64,000 nucleotides of DNA. Origin: CAZIVP01 sp964542915. GTDB lineage: Bacteria; Calditrichota; Calditrichia; Calditrichales; Calditrichaceae. The notes beneath the pieces are model-generated. The model was not told where the DNA came from, ran no database searches, and worked only from the letters and a program-made list of their open reading frames with translations. Both the position numbers and the translations under genes were made by a program. This document shows, in pieces, positions 1 through 7,390 of this stretch (positions are counted from its first letter, which is position 1; each line of letters opens with the position of its first letter). Location: contig CAZIVP010000008.1 in the NCBI GenBank assembly GCA_964542915.1, positions 101,877-165,876 of the forward strand, written 5' to 3'.

Positions 1-278
1 GCGGGCGATATTTGTACATTGATCGTGAACAATTAATCGAACCCGGCGAAGATTCCTTTTTCATTCATGACCTGATCGGTTTAAAGGTGTATGATGAGGA
101 TGGCGGGCGAATCGGTTCGTTGGAAAATGTTTTAACTTATGCCAGTAACGATGTTTACGTGATCAAAAGCAAATCCGGTCGGGAGTACCTGATACCCGCT
201 ACAAAAGAGGTAGTTAAACAGATAGATCTGCAAAACCGGACCATGACGATTCACGTGATCGAAGGATTACTGGATTAG
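1..278 (+). CDS. rimM: Ribosome maturation factor RimM (C-terminal part, cut by window edge)
   Basis: The reading frame is open from the first full codon (GGG at 3) to TAG at 276-278, so about 91 C-terminal residues are present and the start lies outside the window. What is visible is the end of the N-terminal RimM domain (GRYLYIDREQL) followed by the PRC-barrel domain, with the family motifs DLIGLKVYDEDG and LIPATKEVVKQID and a final GLLD. RimM binds ribosomal protein S19 and helps assemble the head of the 30S subunit. It is followed directly by trmD and rplS, the usual bacterial order rpsP-rimM-trmD-rplS, which makes the call firm despite truncation. The internal TTG at 12 is not a credible start because the conserved sequence runs through it. 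Confidence 0.93.
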   Translation, partial: GRYLYIDREQLIEPGEDSFFIHDLIGLKVYDEDGGRIGSLENVLTYASNDVYVIKSKSGREYLIPATKEVVKQIDLQNRTMTIHVIEGLLD

Positions 279-289
279 TGTTCTTTGAT

Positions 290-985
290 ATGCGCATCGA
301 CATTATAACCGCTTTTCCAAAAATAGTTGAAAGCCCGTTAAATGAGAGTATAATCAAAGTAGGGCGACGCAAAGAACGGGTTGATATCAACATTCATGAT
401 CTGCGCGCGTTTACGGGCGATAAGCATCGCACAGTGGATGACTATCCTTACGGCGGCGGTCCGGGTATGGTGTTGAAAATTGAACCTGTTATAAAAGCGT
501 TGGATGCTGTATTTGAAAAACAATCGCCGGAAGAGGCGCAAATCGTGCTTACATCTCCGCGCGGACGCACCTTTAACCAGAGCGAGGCGACACAGTTTAG
601 TCTTCAGCAACATCTCGTGATCTTATGCGGACATTATAAAGGGATTGATGAAAGGGTTCATGCCTTTTATCCGATTGATGAGATCTCCATCGGCGATTAT
701 GTACTCAGCTCGGGCGAAGTGGCGGCATTGGTGATCGTGGATACGATTGTGCGTTTGTTGCCGGGCGTTATTAATGATATCGACTCGGCCTTTACCGACT
801 CATTCAGCGATCATCTATTGGATGCACCGTGTTATACGCGGCCGGAAGTGTTCCGCGGCCGTTCGGTTCCGGATGTGTTGCTATCGGGGGATCACAAAAA
901 AATTGAGCAATGGCGGTTGGATATGCGTAAAAAATTAACCAAAGAGCGAAGACCCGATCTATTCGAAAAATATCGTAACCAATAA
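290..985 (+). CDS. trmD: tRNA (guanine37-N1)-methyltransferase TrmD
   Basis: TrmD transfers a methyl group from S-adenosylmethionine to N1 of guanine 37 in tRNA, which prevents +1 frameshifting. The 231-residue product starts MRIDIITAFP, the standard TrmD N-terminus, so I prefer ATG 290 over the upstream GTG at 278, which overlaps the rimM stop. The SPOUT-knot motifs are visible: DYPYGGGPGMVLK near residue 50, LCGHYKGIDERV near 110 and IGDYVLSSGE near 130, followed by the C-terminal helical domain ending in RPDLFEKYRNQ. Length matches the family (about 230-250). It is translationally close to rimM and lies 24 nt before rplS, so it is almost certainly cotranscribed with both. Confidence 0.97.
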   Translation: MRIDIITAFPKIVESPLNESIIKVGRRKERVDINIHDLRAFTGDKHRTVDDYPYGGGPGMVLKIEPVIKALDAVFEKQSPEEAQIVLTSPRGRTFNQSEATQFSLQQHLVILCGHYKGIDERVHAFYPIDEISIGDYVLSSGEVAALVIVDTIVRLLPGVINDIDSAFTDSFSDHLLDAPCYTRPEVFRGRSVPDVLLSGDHKKIEQWRLDMRKKLTKERRPDLFEKYRNQ

Positions 986-1009
986 ATCAATAAACAGCGA
1001 GACAGGACC

Positions 1010-1348
1010 ATGGATTTACTTCATACTGTAACAGCCAACCAACTCCGTACCGATATCCCGCAGTTCAAAGCCGGAGATACACTGGGCGTGCATGTGCGCG
1101 TCATTGAAGGCGATAAAGAGCGGATTCAGGTATTTCAGGGCATCTGTATTAAACGTAAAGGCGGCGGAATCAACGAAACGTTCGTCGTTCGAAAAATATC
1201 CAACGGGATCGGTGTGGAGCGCATCTTCCCTTTGCATTCACCGAGAATTGCAAAAATTGAAGTGAAGCGACGCGGTAAAGTGCGCCGTGCCAAGCTTTAT
1301 TATTTGAGACAACGCAAAGGTAAAGCAGCGCGTATCAAAGACCTTTAA
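1010..1348 (+). CDS. rplS: 50S ribosomal protein L19
   Basis: A 112-residue basic protein with the L19 signatures: FKAGDTLGVHVRVIEGDKER, FQGICIKRKGGG, and the C-terminal block KVRRAKLYYLRQRKGKAARI. L19 sits at the 30S-50S interface of the ribosome. The start ATG at 1010 is preceded by an AGGA element about 6 nt upstream. It is the last gene of the rimM-trmD-rplS operon; a clean intrinsic terminator follows its stop within a few nucleotides. Confidence 0.97.
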   Translation: MDLLHTVTANQLRTDIPQFKAGDTLGVHVRVIEGDKERIQVFQGICIKRKGGGINETFVVRKISNGIGVERIFPLHSPRIAKIEVKRRGKVRRAKLYYLRQRKGKAARIKDL

Positions 1349-1353
1349 TGAAG

Positions 1354-1379
1354 AAACCGCCTTTACGGGCGGTTTTTTT
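1354..1379 (+). terminator. Rho-independent terminator after rplS
   Basis: Eight-base-pair stem AAACCGCC / GGCGGTTT with a 6-nt loop, followed by a run of seven T. It begins 5 nt after the rplS stop codon and ends the ribosomal operon. Confidence 0.9.
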
Positions 1380-1545
1380 ATGCCCTTCGATCGCTTGTGC
1401 CGTCTCTGTCTTTTATCTCATCCTCTTTGATTTTGGGTCCCGGCTCAAAGATAATCTCGCCTGATTCGAACTGAATTTTAAGCCATCGCGAACCAGGAAT
1501 TAATAAGGGCCGCTTCAAAATGGACAGATCAGTTCTCTTAAACAC
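1378..1545 (-). CDS. Possible small protein, 55 aa, unknown
   Basis: On the minus strand a frame opens after a TGA, begins with GTG at 1545 and stops at TAA 1378, giving a 55-residue highly charged peptide. The central part reads like real protein: RPLLIPGSRWLKIQFESG followed by EIIFEPGPKIKEDE. I do not recognise a family. Against it: there is no good ribosome binding site, the stop lies inside the T tract of the rplS terminator, and the length is marginal. It could be the decayed end of an older gene. Confidence 0.3.
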   Translation of the reverse strand: MFKRTDLSILKRPLLIPGSRWLKIQFESGEIIFEPGPKIKEDEIKDRDGTSDRRA

Positions 1546-1695
1546 GGTTCATATAACCCTGGCAAAAAGAATGTTCCTATTTTTGTATTTTTGCTTTAAT
1601 TCTATAGTCTTCAAAATTAAATTATTCTGAGCGTTTTTAAACTACCTGAAAATTTTTAAATTGAGCGGTTAAATGCATCAACCGATTGCGGTTCC
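1380..1695. other. Intergenic stretch between rplS terminator and the Ig-like lipoprotein gene
   Basis: About 316 nt. The first half may hold the small minus-strand frame described separately. The second half (1550-1695) is AT-rich with several T runs and is the likely promoter region of the gene at 1696, but I could not pick a convincing promoter. Confidence 0.5.
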
Positions 1696-3426
1696 ATGAA
1701 CAGGACAAGCAGTGTGTGTAGATTGTTGCTTATAAAATGGCTGATTTTAGGCTTTCAGGGGCTGTTGATCTTTGGCCTTATACAAAGCTGTGCTACAAGA
1801 GGTGCACCGGGCGGAGGTCCTCTGGACCGCACCCCTCCTTATGTTGTTTATTCCGAACCCACCCGAGATTCGCTTGGCGTGGATCGGTCCATCGATGCAA
1901 TAACATTGGGCTTTTCGGAGCGCATGATCGAAGGATCGCTGCAGAACAATATTTACATCTCCCCTCCAATGGAATTTGAAATGGATTGGTCTGACGGCCG
2001 GATTTTGCGTTTGAACCTTCCGGATACACTGAAGGAGAATCAGACATACGTCGTATCTGTCGGGAGCCAGGCGCAGGATATGCGTCGCAACAATATGGAA
2101 CAGAGTTATCAGTTTGCATTTTCCACAGGCGATTCCATCGATCGGGGTCAGATCAACGGTCGGGTCTTTGATCTCCAATCCGGGCAAATCGCGCATATTT
2201 TCGCTTATGCTGCCAGAGAAGACAGTCTGACAGATCCCACCGTTGAAAAACCGGATTATGTCTCTCAAACCGGCGCGAAAGGACTGTATTCTCTCAACTA
2301 TCTAAAACCTAATCGTTATCGCGTGTTTGCGGTTACCGATCAAAATTTCAACCAAAAATTGGACGGCGCCTACGAGAAAGTGGGGCTGCCTTATGCCGAT
2401 GCCAAACTGGATAGCGGGCGTTTGAAAGTCAATCAACTGAATTTTCATTTAACAAGTCTGGACACGACGGCGCCGGAACTTATCAGTGTGCGGTCTATCA
2501 CCGATAGGGAGCTGAAAGTCCGCCTGAGCGAAGCGCTCCCGTTGCAAACCGGCTTATTAAAACGTTTTACAATACAGGACAGTGTAACGGGCGAGAACAT
2601 ACCTCTGTTTGCTTTAAGCGGTGATCCGGAATCCGAGAGTACGATCCGCTTTTTTACGGCAACGATGGATTCCGGCGCTCGTTATCGCTTAAAAACCGAA
2701 TACCTGGAGGATCCGTCCGGAAATAAGAATGATGCCGTCAAACCGATTTATTTCAAGGGCTCCGACAATAGGGACACAACACGGTTTGAATTATCAGAAT
2801 TCACACCGCCGGACAGCAGTTTAAGGGAACGGCCGGAAACCGCTATTAAAATTGTTTTTTCAAGACCGGTTCGGTGGCAAACCGTGAAAAAACAATTTAC
2901 ATTAAGCGATAACAGCGAACACGCCGTTATGGGGCATTGGGATATTAAAGACGGTTTCTATGCCCGCTTTGTACCGGAAAAACGGTTAACACCCGATTCA
3001 GCTTTTAGAGCAAAGATCGATCTGAACGGTATTGCCGACGTGTGGGGTAACGAAGCCCGGGATACGGTACGTTCGCATTACTTTAAAATTATCAGCAATC
3101 GGGAGCTCGGCGAACTGTCCGGCCGGTTATCGGCGAATGCGCCCATTAACAAGCCGATTCAACTGGATATTTTCAATGCCAGTCGCAAGGATGTTCGTTT
3201 TCAACACCGCATGGAAACGGATGGCGAATTTTATGTGAAGTATTTGCCGGAAGGGCGTTATCTTGTGGATATTTATGTCGATACGAATGAAGACAGCGTG
3301 TTTTCGGATGGGCAATTGATTCCCTTCGAATTTGCCGAACCCTATTTCAGAATGCCGGATACCGTCGAAGTGCGTCAGCGCTGGGAAACCCAGGGGGTTC
3401 GTTTATTTGTTCCATTAATGAAGTAA
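1696..3426 (+). CDS. Ig-like (Big_5 type) domain outer-surface lipoprotein
   Basis: A 576-residue protein with a hydrophobic N-terminal segment ending in a lipobox-like LIQSC (Cys 32), so a lipid-anchored envelope protein. After the Cys comes GAPGGGPLDRTPPYVV, the hallmark opening of the Big_5 (SbsA-like Ig) lipoproteins of the FCB group; the first domain (about 45-150) contains FSERM, LPDTLKENQTYVV and FSTGD. Further Ig-like repeats follow (about 255-350 and 360-470), then a carboxypeptidase-regulatory-like beta sandwich near the C-terminus (EGRYLVDIYVDTNEDSVF). Family members are surface or structural proteins without known enzyme activity. Only 6 nt separate its stop from dapF, so the two are likely cotranscribed. 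Confidence 0.8.
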   Translation: MNRTSSVCRLLLIKWLILGFQGLLIFGLIQSCATRGAPGGGPLDRTPPYVVYSEPTRDSLGVDRSIDAITLGFSERMIEGSLQNNIYISPPMEFEMDWSDGRILRLNLPDTLKENQTYVVSVGSQAQDMRRNNMEQSYQFAFSTGDSIDRGQINGRVFDLQSGQIAHIFAYAAREDSLTDPTVEKPDYVSQTGAKGLYSLNYLKPNRYRVFAVTDQNFNQKLDGAYEKVGLPYADAKLDSGRLKVNQLNFHLTSLDTTAPELISVRSITDRELKVRLSEALPLQTGLLKRFTIQDSVTGENIPLFALSGDPESESTIRFFTATMDSGARYRLKTEYLEDPSGNKNDAVKPIYFKGSDNRDTTRFELSEFTPPDSSLRERPETAIKIVFSRPVRWQTVKKQFTLSDNSEHAVMGHWDIKDGFYARFVPEKRLTPDSAFRAKIDLNGIADVWGNEARDTVRSHYFKIISNRELGELSGRLSANAPINKPIQLDIFNASRKDVRFQHRMETDGEFYVKYLPEGRYLVDIYVDTNEDSVFSDGQLIPFEFAEPYFRMPDTVEVRQRWETQGVRLFVPLMK

Positions 3427-3432
3427 AACGCT

Positions 3433-4254
3433 ATGGCGATCATATATTTTGCAAAAGTACAGGCAACCGGTAATGATTTTGTAATGATTGACGCCGGTCA
3501 AAATTCAAAACGCTGGTTTTCACAACAAAGAATTCGGACCATGTGCGACCGAAAGTTTGGTATTGGAGCGGATGGTCTTATCCTTCTGCAAAAACATAAT
3601 AATAAAAATCGACTCAGTATGGATTATTTCAATGCCGATGGTTCTAAGGCAGAGGTTTGTGGCAATGGCATAAGAGCGTCGGCTTTATTTGCCTATATTT
3701 CGGGAATGATCATGAGAGAGACGCCCTATACGCTTAAGACGGGCGACGGAAACCATAAACTGATGTTTAATAATCCGGATGAAATAACGGTGGAAATCAA
3801 GATTAAAAGCGGTGTAAAACATTTGGATGAAGGTTTATTTAAACTTCCCGATGATATGAGGGTGTTGGGCTTCGTTAATACCGGCGTGCCGCATTTGGTC
3901 GTACAAATGAATAATCCGGCAACGTCTGAGGCGGTAACCGATATCGGCCGGTATCTGCGAAATCACGATCACTTTAAACCCGATGGCGCTAACGTAAATT
4001 TTGTGGAATTTACTAATGCGGAAACGATAGGCGTCCGAACTTACGAGCGCGGGGTGGAAGAAGAGACGCTTTCATGCGGCACGGGGGCGGCGGCAACCGC
4101 CCTGCTTTTATGGCGGCAGTATCCCGATCTAAAACCGGAGTTATCGGTGCGTACCCGCGGAGGGACATTGAAACTAAGGCGCATCGATAATGCTGTATTT
4201 TTATCCGGCCCGGCCCGGATTGTTTTTTCAGGCCAATGGGTATTCTCTGAATAG
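3433..4254 (+). CDS. dapF: Diaminopimelate epimerase
   Basis: DapF interconverts LL- and meso-2,6-diaminopimelate, giving meso-DAP for lysine and for peptidoglycan cross-linking. The 273-residue length is typical. Both catalytic cysteines are present: Cys 76 in ADGSKAEVCGNGIRA and Cys 215 in EEETLSCGTGAAA; the N-terminal ATGNDFVMID and GIGADGLILL motifs are also intact. No clear Shine-Dalgarno sequence precedes ATG 3433, which together with the 6-nt gap from the upstream lipoprotein stop suggests translational coupling. The presence of dapF fits a Gram-negative DAP-type peptidoglycan. Confidence 0.97.
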   Translation: MAIIYFAKVQATGNDFVMIDAGQNSKRWFSQQRIRTMCDRKFGIGADGLILLQKHNNKNRLSMDYFNADGSKAEVCGNGIRASALFAYISGMIMRETPYTLKTGDGNHKLMFNNPDEITVEIKIKSGVKHLDEGLFKLPDDMRVLGFVNTGVPHLVVQMNNPATSEAVTDIGRYLRNHDHFKPDGANVNFVEFTNAETIGVRTYERGVEEETLSCGTGAAATALLLWRQYPDLKPELSVRTRGGTLKLRRIDNAVFLSGPARIVFSGQWVFSE

Positions 4255-4297
4255 GATGTTTTGCAATTGAAATCGGTCATTGTTTTTGGAGGAAAAT

Positions 4298-5239
4298 ATG
4301 GGAAAAGTTCTAACCATAGTATTGGGGCTCTTTTTGATTTCTTCATGCGCCTGGTTCAGGGCGGAAGTAAAGGAAGAGGAGCCGCCGGAGAAGAAACCTT
4401 CCAAAGAAGAATTGATGTTCCAACAAGCCGAAGAATGGGTTAGCGAGGGAATCGAACATTATAAAAATGAAGAAGATAGCCTTGCCGTTGTATCATGGCG
4501 TAAAGCGCTGGAAATCATCCCGGAAGATGCGGAAGTACACAATTGGGTCGGTATTGCGTTACAACGCATGGAAAAACCCGAACAAGCACTTTCGGCGTTC
4601 AAGAGAGCTGTGGAACGCGATTCCAGCTACTACCAGGCAATCAACAACGCCGGTTATATGTTGTTTCTGCTGAAGCGCTACGATGAAGCGCTTAGGATGT
4701 TCGAACAGTGTTTGCAGATTAAACCGGATTATAAACCCGCACAACAGAATAAGCAACTTACCGAACGTATTCTGGTAGGCGGTCTGCGAAGAGAAGCCTT
4801 TGATTTAAGCGAAACCGCTGCCGACCAATACGACTATGAAAAACAAATTCCACTGTACAGGCGCGCCCTGAATTTGGATTCCACTTATGCCAAAGCACAT
4901 AACAATATCGCAGTGGCGTATTATTATATTGATAAACAGGACAGTGCTTATCACCATCTAAAAAAAGCGATCAAATATAACAATGAATATCCGGAGGCGA
5001 TCAACAATCTTGCCATGCTGTATAAAGTTTATGAAAACTATGATACAGCCATTAAGTTGTTTTTAAAAGCCATTTCATTGAAACCGAGGTATATCGGCGC
5101 CATGAACAATCTGGGCGAAACCTATTATTTAAAAGGTGAAATGAAGAATGCAAAGCGCGTATTCAGCACGGTTTTGGATTTGGAACCGGAGAATGATATT
5201 GCACAACGGTGGATAGAACGCCTGAAAGAAAACGAATGA
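4298..5239 (+). CDS. TPR-repeat lipoprotein
   Basis: A 313-residue protein beginning MGKVLTIVLGLFLISSC; LISSC is a good lipobox, so the mature protein starts at Cys 17. I chose ATG 4298 because GGAGG lies 7 nt before it and the upstream TTG (4280) would spoil the signal peptide. An acidic linker (about 20-40) is followed by tetratricopeptide repeats: two to three between residues 45 and 150 (for example AEVHNWVGIALQRM, YYQAINNAGYMLFLLKRY) and three more from about 185 to 305 (AKAHNNIAVAYYYI, PEAINNLAMLYKVY, IGAMNNLGETYYLK). TPR lipoproteins act as periplasmic scaffolds, for example in outer-membrane assembly or secretion; no specific partner can be read from the sequence. Confidence 0.85.
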   Translation: MGKVLTIVLGLFLISSCAWFRAEVKEEEPPEKKPSKEELMFQQAEEWVSEGIEHYKNEEDSLAVVSWRKALEIIPEDAEVHNWVGIALQRMEKPEQALSAFKRAVERDSSYYQAINNAGYMLFLLKRYDEALRMFEQCLQIKPDYKPAQQNKQLTERILVGGLRREAFDLSETAADQYDYEKQIPLYRRALNLDSTYAKAHNNIAVAYYYIDKQDSAYHHLKKAIKYNNEYPEAINNLAMLYKVYENYDTAIKLFLKAISLKPRYIGAMNNLGETYYLKGEMKNAKRVFSTVLDLEPENDIAQRWIERLKENE

Positions 5240-5252
5240 CGAAGGAGGATAC

Positions 5253-6332
5253 ATGTACATCGTTCTGATGGCCGGGGGGGTTGGGAGCCGATTCTGGCCG
5301 CGCAGCCGTGCATCAAACCCTAAACAAATGCTGAATATTGTCGGCAAAAAATCGATGTTGCAGATGACGTACGAAAGAGTAAAGGCATTAACCGACAACG
5401 ATCATATCCTGGTGGTAACCAACGAGGACCTGAAAGAATCCATCAAAAAACAATTGCCGAACATACCGGAAAAGAATGTCATCGCAGAACCGTTTGGACG
5501 GAATACGGCGCCGTGTATCGGGCTGGCGGGAACCATCATACGAAAGCGCGAACCGAATTCGAACGATGTGATGGTTGTACTACCGGCGGATCATCTTATC
5601 CCTGATGAGGAACAATTCAGAGATGCGTTGAAGGTTGCCGCCCAGTACGCCTCGCAAGAAAAAGTACTAATCACGATGGGTATCCGGCCCAGTTATCCCG
5701 AGACGGGCTACGGTTACATACAAAAATCCAGCCCTATTACCACCATTGACGATCGAACGATTTACAAAGTTAAAACATTTGCTGAAAAACCCAATATGGA
5801 AACGGCGGAACGCTTTTTGGAGAGCGGCGATTTCCTTTGGAACAGTGGAATGTTTATTTGGTCTTTGCCAACCATCATGAGCCAGTTTGAAGAACATTTA
5901 CCCGAAATTGCCGAAAGTATGCAACGATTGAGCGATTATGTGGATACGGAAAAAATGGATGAAACTATTTACGATATATACTCCCGCCTGCGCTCGACGT
6001 CTATTGATTATGGTATTATGGAAGTTGCTGATAATGTTTGTGTTATTGAAGCGGATTTTCGTTGGAACGATGTAGGTTCATGGGAGGCAGTGTACAAATT
6101 GAGTGAGAAAGACACCAATGGAAATTCGGTGCATGCCGATGCTTTTGTAAATATCGAGGCGCAAAATAATCTTATTTTTTCGGACAATAAGTTAGTGGCG
6201 ATGGTGGGCGTCGAAAATCTGGTTGTGGTCGAAACCGAGGATGCCATACTCATCTGTAAAATGGATCGTTCGCAAGATGTAAAAGATGTGGTCGATCAAT
6301 TAAAGCGTAAGAAAATGAAGCAATATCTGTAA
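5253..6332 (+). CDS. manC: Mannose-1-phosphate guanylyltransferase
   Basis: Makes GDP-mannose from GTP and mannose-1-phosphate, the donor for surface polysaccharides and glycoproteins. The 359-residue protein has the nucleotidyltransferase signature LMAGGVGSRFWPRSR at residues 5-19, then the metal-binding VVLPADH, the ETGYGYIQ motif, the catalytic-lysine segment TFAEKP and FLWNSGMFIW. It is the short form, without the phosphomannose isomerase cupin domain of bifunctional ManC. A strong GAAGGAGG precedes ATG 5253, 13 nt after the TPR lipoprotein stop, so it is probably in the same transcript. Confidence 0.92.
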   Translation: MYIVLMAGGVGSRFWPRSRASNPKQMLNIVGKKSMLQMTYERVKALTDNDHILVVTNEDLKESIKKQLPNIPEKNVIAEPFGRNTAPCIGLAGTIIRKREPNSNDVMVVLPADHLIPDEEQFRDALKVAAQYASQEKVLITMGIRPSYPETGYGYIQKSSPITTIDDRTIYKVKTFAEKPNMETAERFLESGDFLWNSGMFIWSLPTIMSQFEEHLPEIAESMQRLSDYVDTEKMDETIYDIYSRLRSTSIDYGIMEVADNVCVIEADFRWNDVGSWEAVYKLSEKDTNGNSVHADAFVNIEAQNNLIFSDNKLVAMVGVENLVVVETEDAILICKMDRSQDVKDVVDQLKRKKMKQYL

Positions 6333-6362
6333 TTCAAAGTGAAAAAAATGTACAACTGAACA

Positions 6363-6632
6363 ATGGAACAAGATCAACTGCTCGAAGAATTTCTGCGCGT
6401 TTTGGGAAATATGTCGATTGTAATCAAGTACGATCGCGGTAACTTTCATAGCGGTTTTTATCGTTATCGCGAACAGAATTGCTTATATTTAAATAGAAAA
6501 TCGGACACAGAAACCAAGCTGAAAACCATCATCGAAGGTTTAAGCGATGACGCTTTTTCAGAGATGCAAGAGAATACCGAACTCAAACGATTAATAGACG
6601 AAGCGGAAAAGAGTAACATCATTAAGAAATAG
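6363..6632 (+). CDS. Hypothetical protein, 89 aa
   Basis: A small acidic, probably cytoplasmic protein (no signal peptide or membrane segment) starting MEQDQLLEEFLRVLGNM. The C-terminal half is predicted helical and charged. I do not recognise a family. It starts 30 nt after the guanylyltransferase gene on the same strand, without a strong ribosome binding site, and may be cotranscribed with it. Codon use looks like that of its neighbours, which supports it being a real gene. Confidence 0.6.
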   Translation: MEQDQLLEEFLRVLGNMSIVIKYDRGNFHSGFYRYREQNCLYLNRKSDTETKLKTIIEGLSDDAFSEMQENTELKRLIDEAEKSNIIKK

Positions 6633-6813
6633 ACGCGGGCCGGGTTATCTGGCGTTAATCAATATCCTGATGTACCGAATTGATACATGGCAGCCAAGTG
6701 GGTAATAGTTCAAATGACGTTACACAAAACGGCTAAAAGATGGTACAACAATGAGCGAATCGTCAATCATAAAACTTGCAAAATGAAGTTAAACCCATCA
6801 ATGGAGGTATGTT

Positions 6814-7152
6814 TTGCAATTTGAAGGAAGAGGGGCAAAACGGGTCGAATCGGAAAACCTGGTATTTTATCGATTATCCGACGATAAAGGCGAAATGATC
6901 CGTGAAGGTATGGCCAAAACTCTGGATATTAGCCGAAGCGGCATGGCTATCGAAAGCAAGGAACCCATGGAAGCGGAGCAGAGAATCGAGGTTCATATCG
7001 GCGTCGGCGAGGATGTGGTTAAAACAAAAGGTACGGTCCGTAATGTAGATCAAACGGAAGAAAAGAAATTTCAGGTGGGCCTTGAATTCGACTACTTGAC
7101 CGAAGAGGATCTGAATAAAATCGGGATGGTTCATCCGGAAATTTTCTCCTGA
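6814..7152 (+). CDS. PilZ-domain protein (putative c-di-GMP receptor)
   Basis: A 112-residue single-domain protein. The PilZ signature is present: basic RGAKR near residue 6 and DISRSGMAIES near residues 38-48 (D/NxSxxG). PilZ proteins bind cyclic di-GMP and relay it to motility, adhesion or exopolysaccharide targets. The spacing between the arginine patch and DxSxxG (about 30 residues) is normal. The start is an unusual TTG at 6814, chosen because GGAGG at 6803-6807 lies 6 nt before it; the nearby ATG (6809) is in another frame. It stands alone, 180 nt after the previous gene, so any target must be elsewhere. Confidence 0.85.
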   Translation: MQFEGRGAKRVESENLVFYRLSDDKGEMIREGMAKTLDISRSGMAIESKEPMEAEQRIEVHIGVGEDVVKTKGTVRNVDQTEEKKFQVGLEFDYLTEEDLNKIGMVHPEIFS

Positions 7153-7192
7153 ACGATAAAAAAAATGTTAATAACTTTTTTTGCGTTAAATA

Positions 7193-7223
7193 TTGGGATT
7201 AAGTAAACTACCGCCTAACTTGG
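7193..7223 (+). promoter_or_regulatory. Weak candidate promoter upstream of the first T9SS gene
   Basis: TTG at 7193-7195 and TAACTTGG at 7216-7223 are separated by exactly 20 nt, the spacing of the three stronger sites in this window. The downstream element matches TAnnTTTG imperfectly. It would give a leader of about 160 nt before ATG 7391. Confidence 0.3.
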
Positions 7224-7390
7224 CCCTAATATTCAATTACTATTCACAAACAGTGTAGTTATTGCAAGAATGAATCTACTTAATTCGCTGGTTAGAAAAG
7301 TAGGCGGTGCAGTAATGATTCAATGTCCTACCGAATATTATTTCGATATTTCCAGAACCCCGCCCTCAGCATACATAAAAAGGAGGCTTT

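Noticed and set aside
6669..6687. Imperfect palindrome ATGTACC-N5-GATACAT before the PilZ gene
   Set aside because: One mismatch and no second copy in the window; too weak to call an operator.
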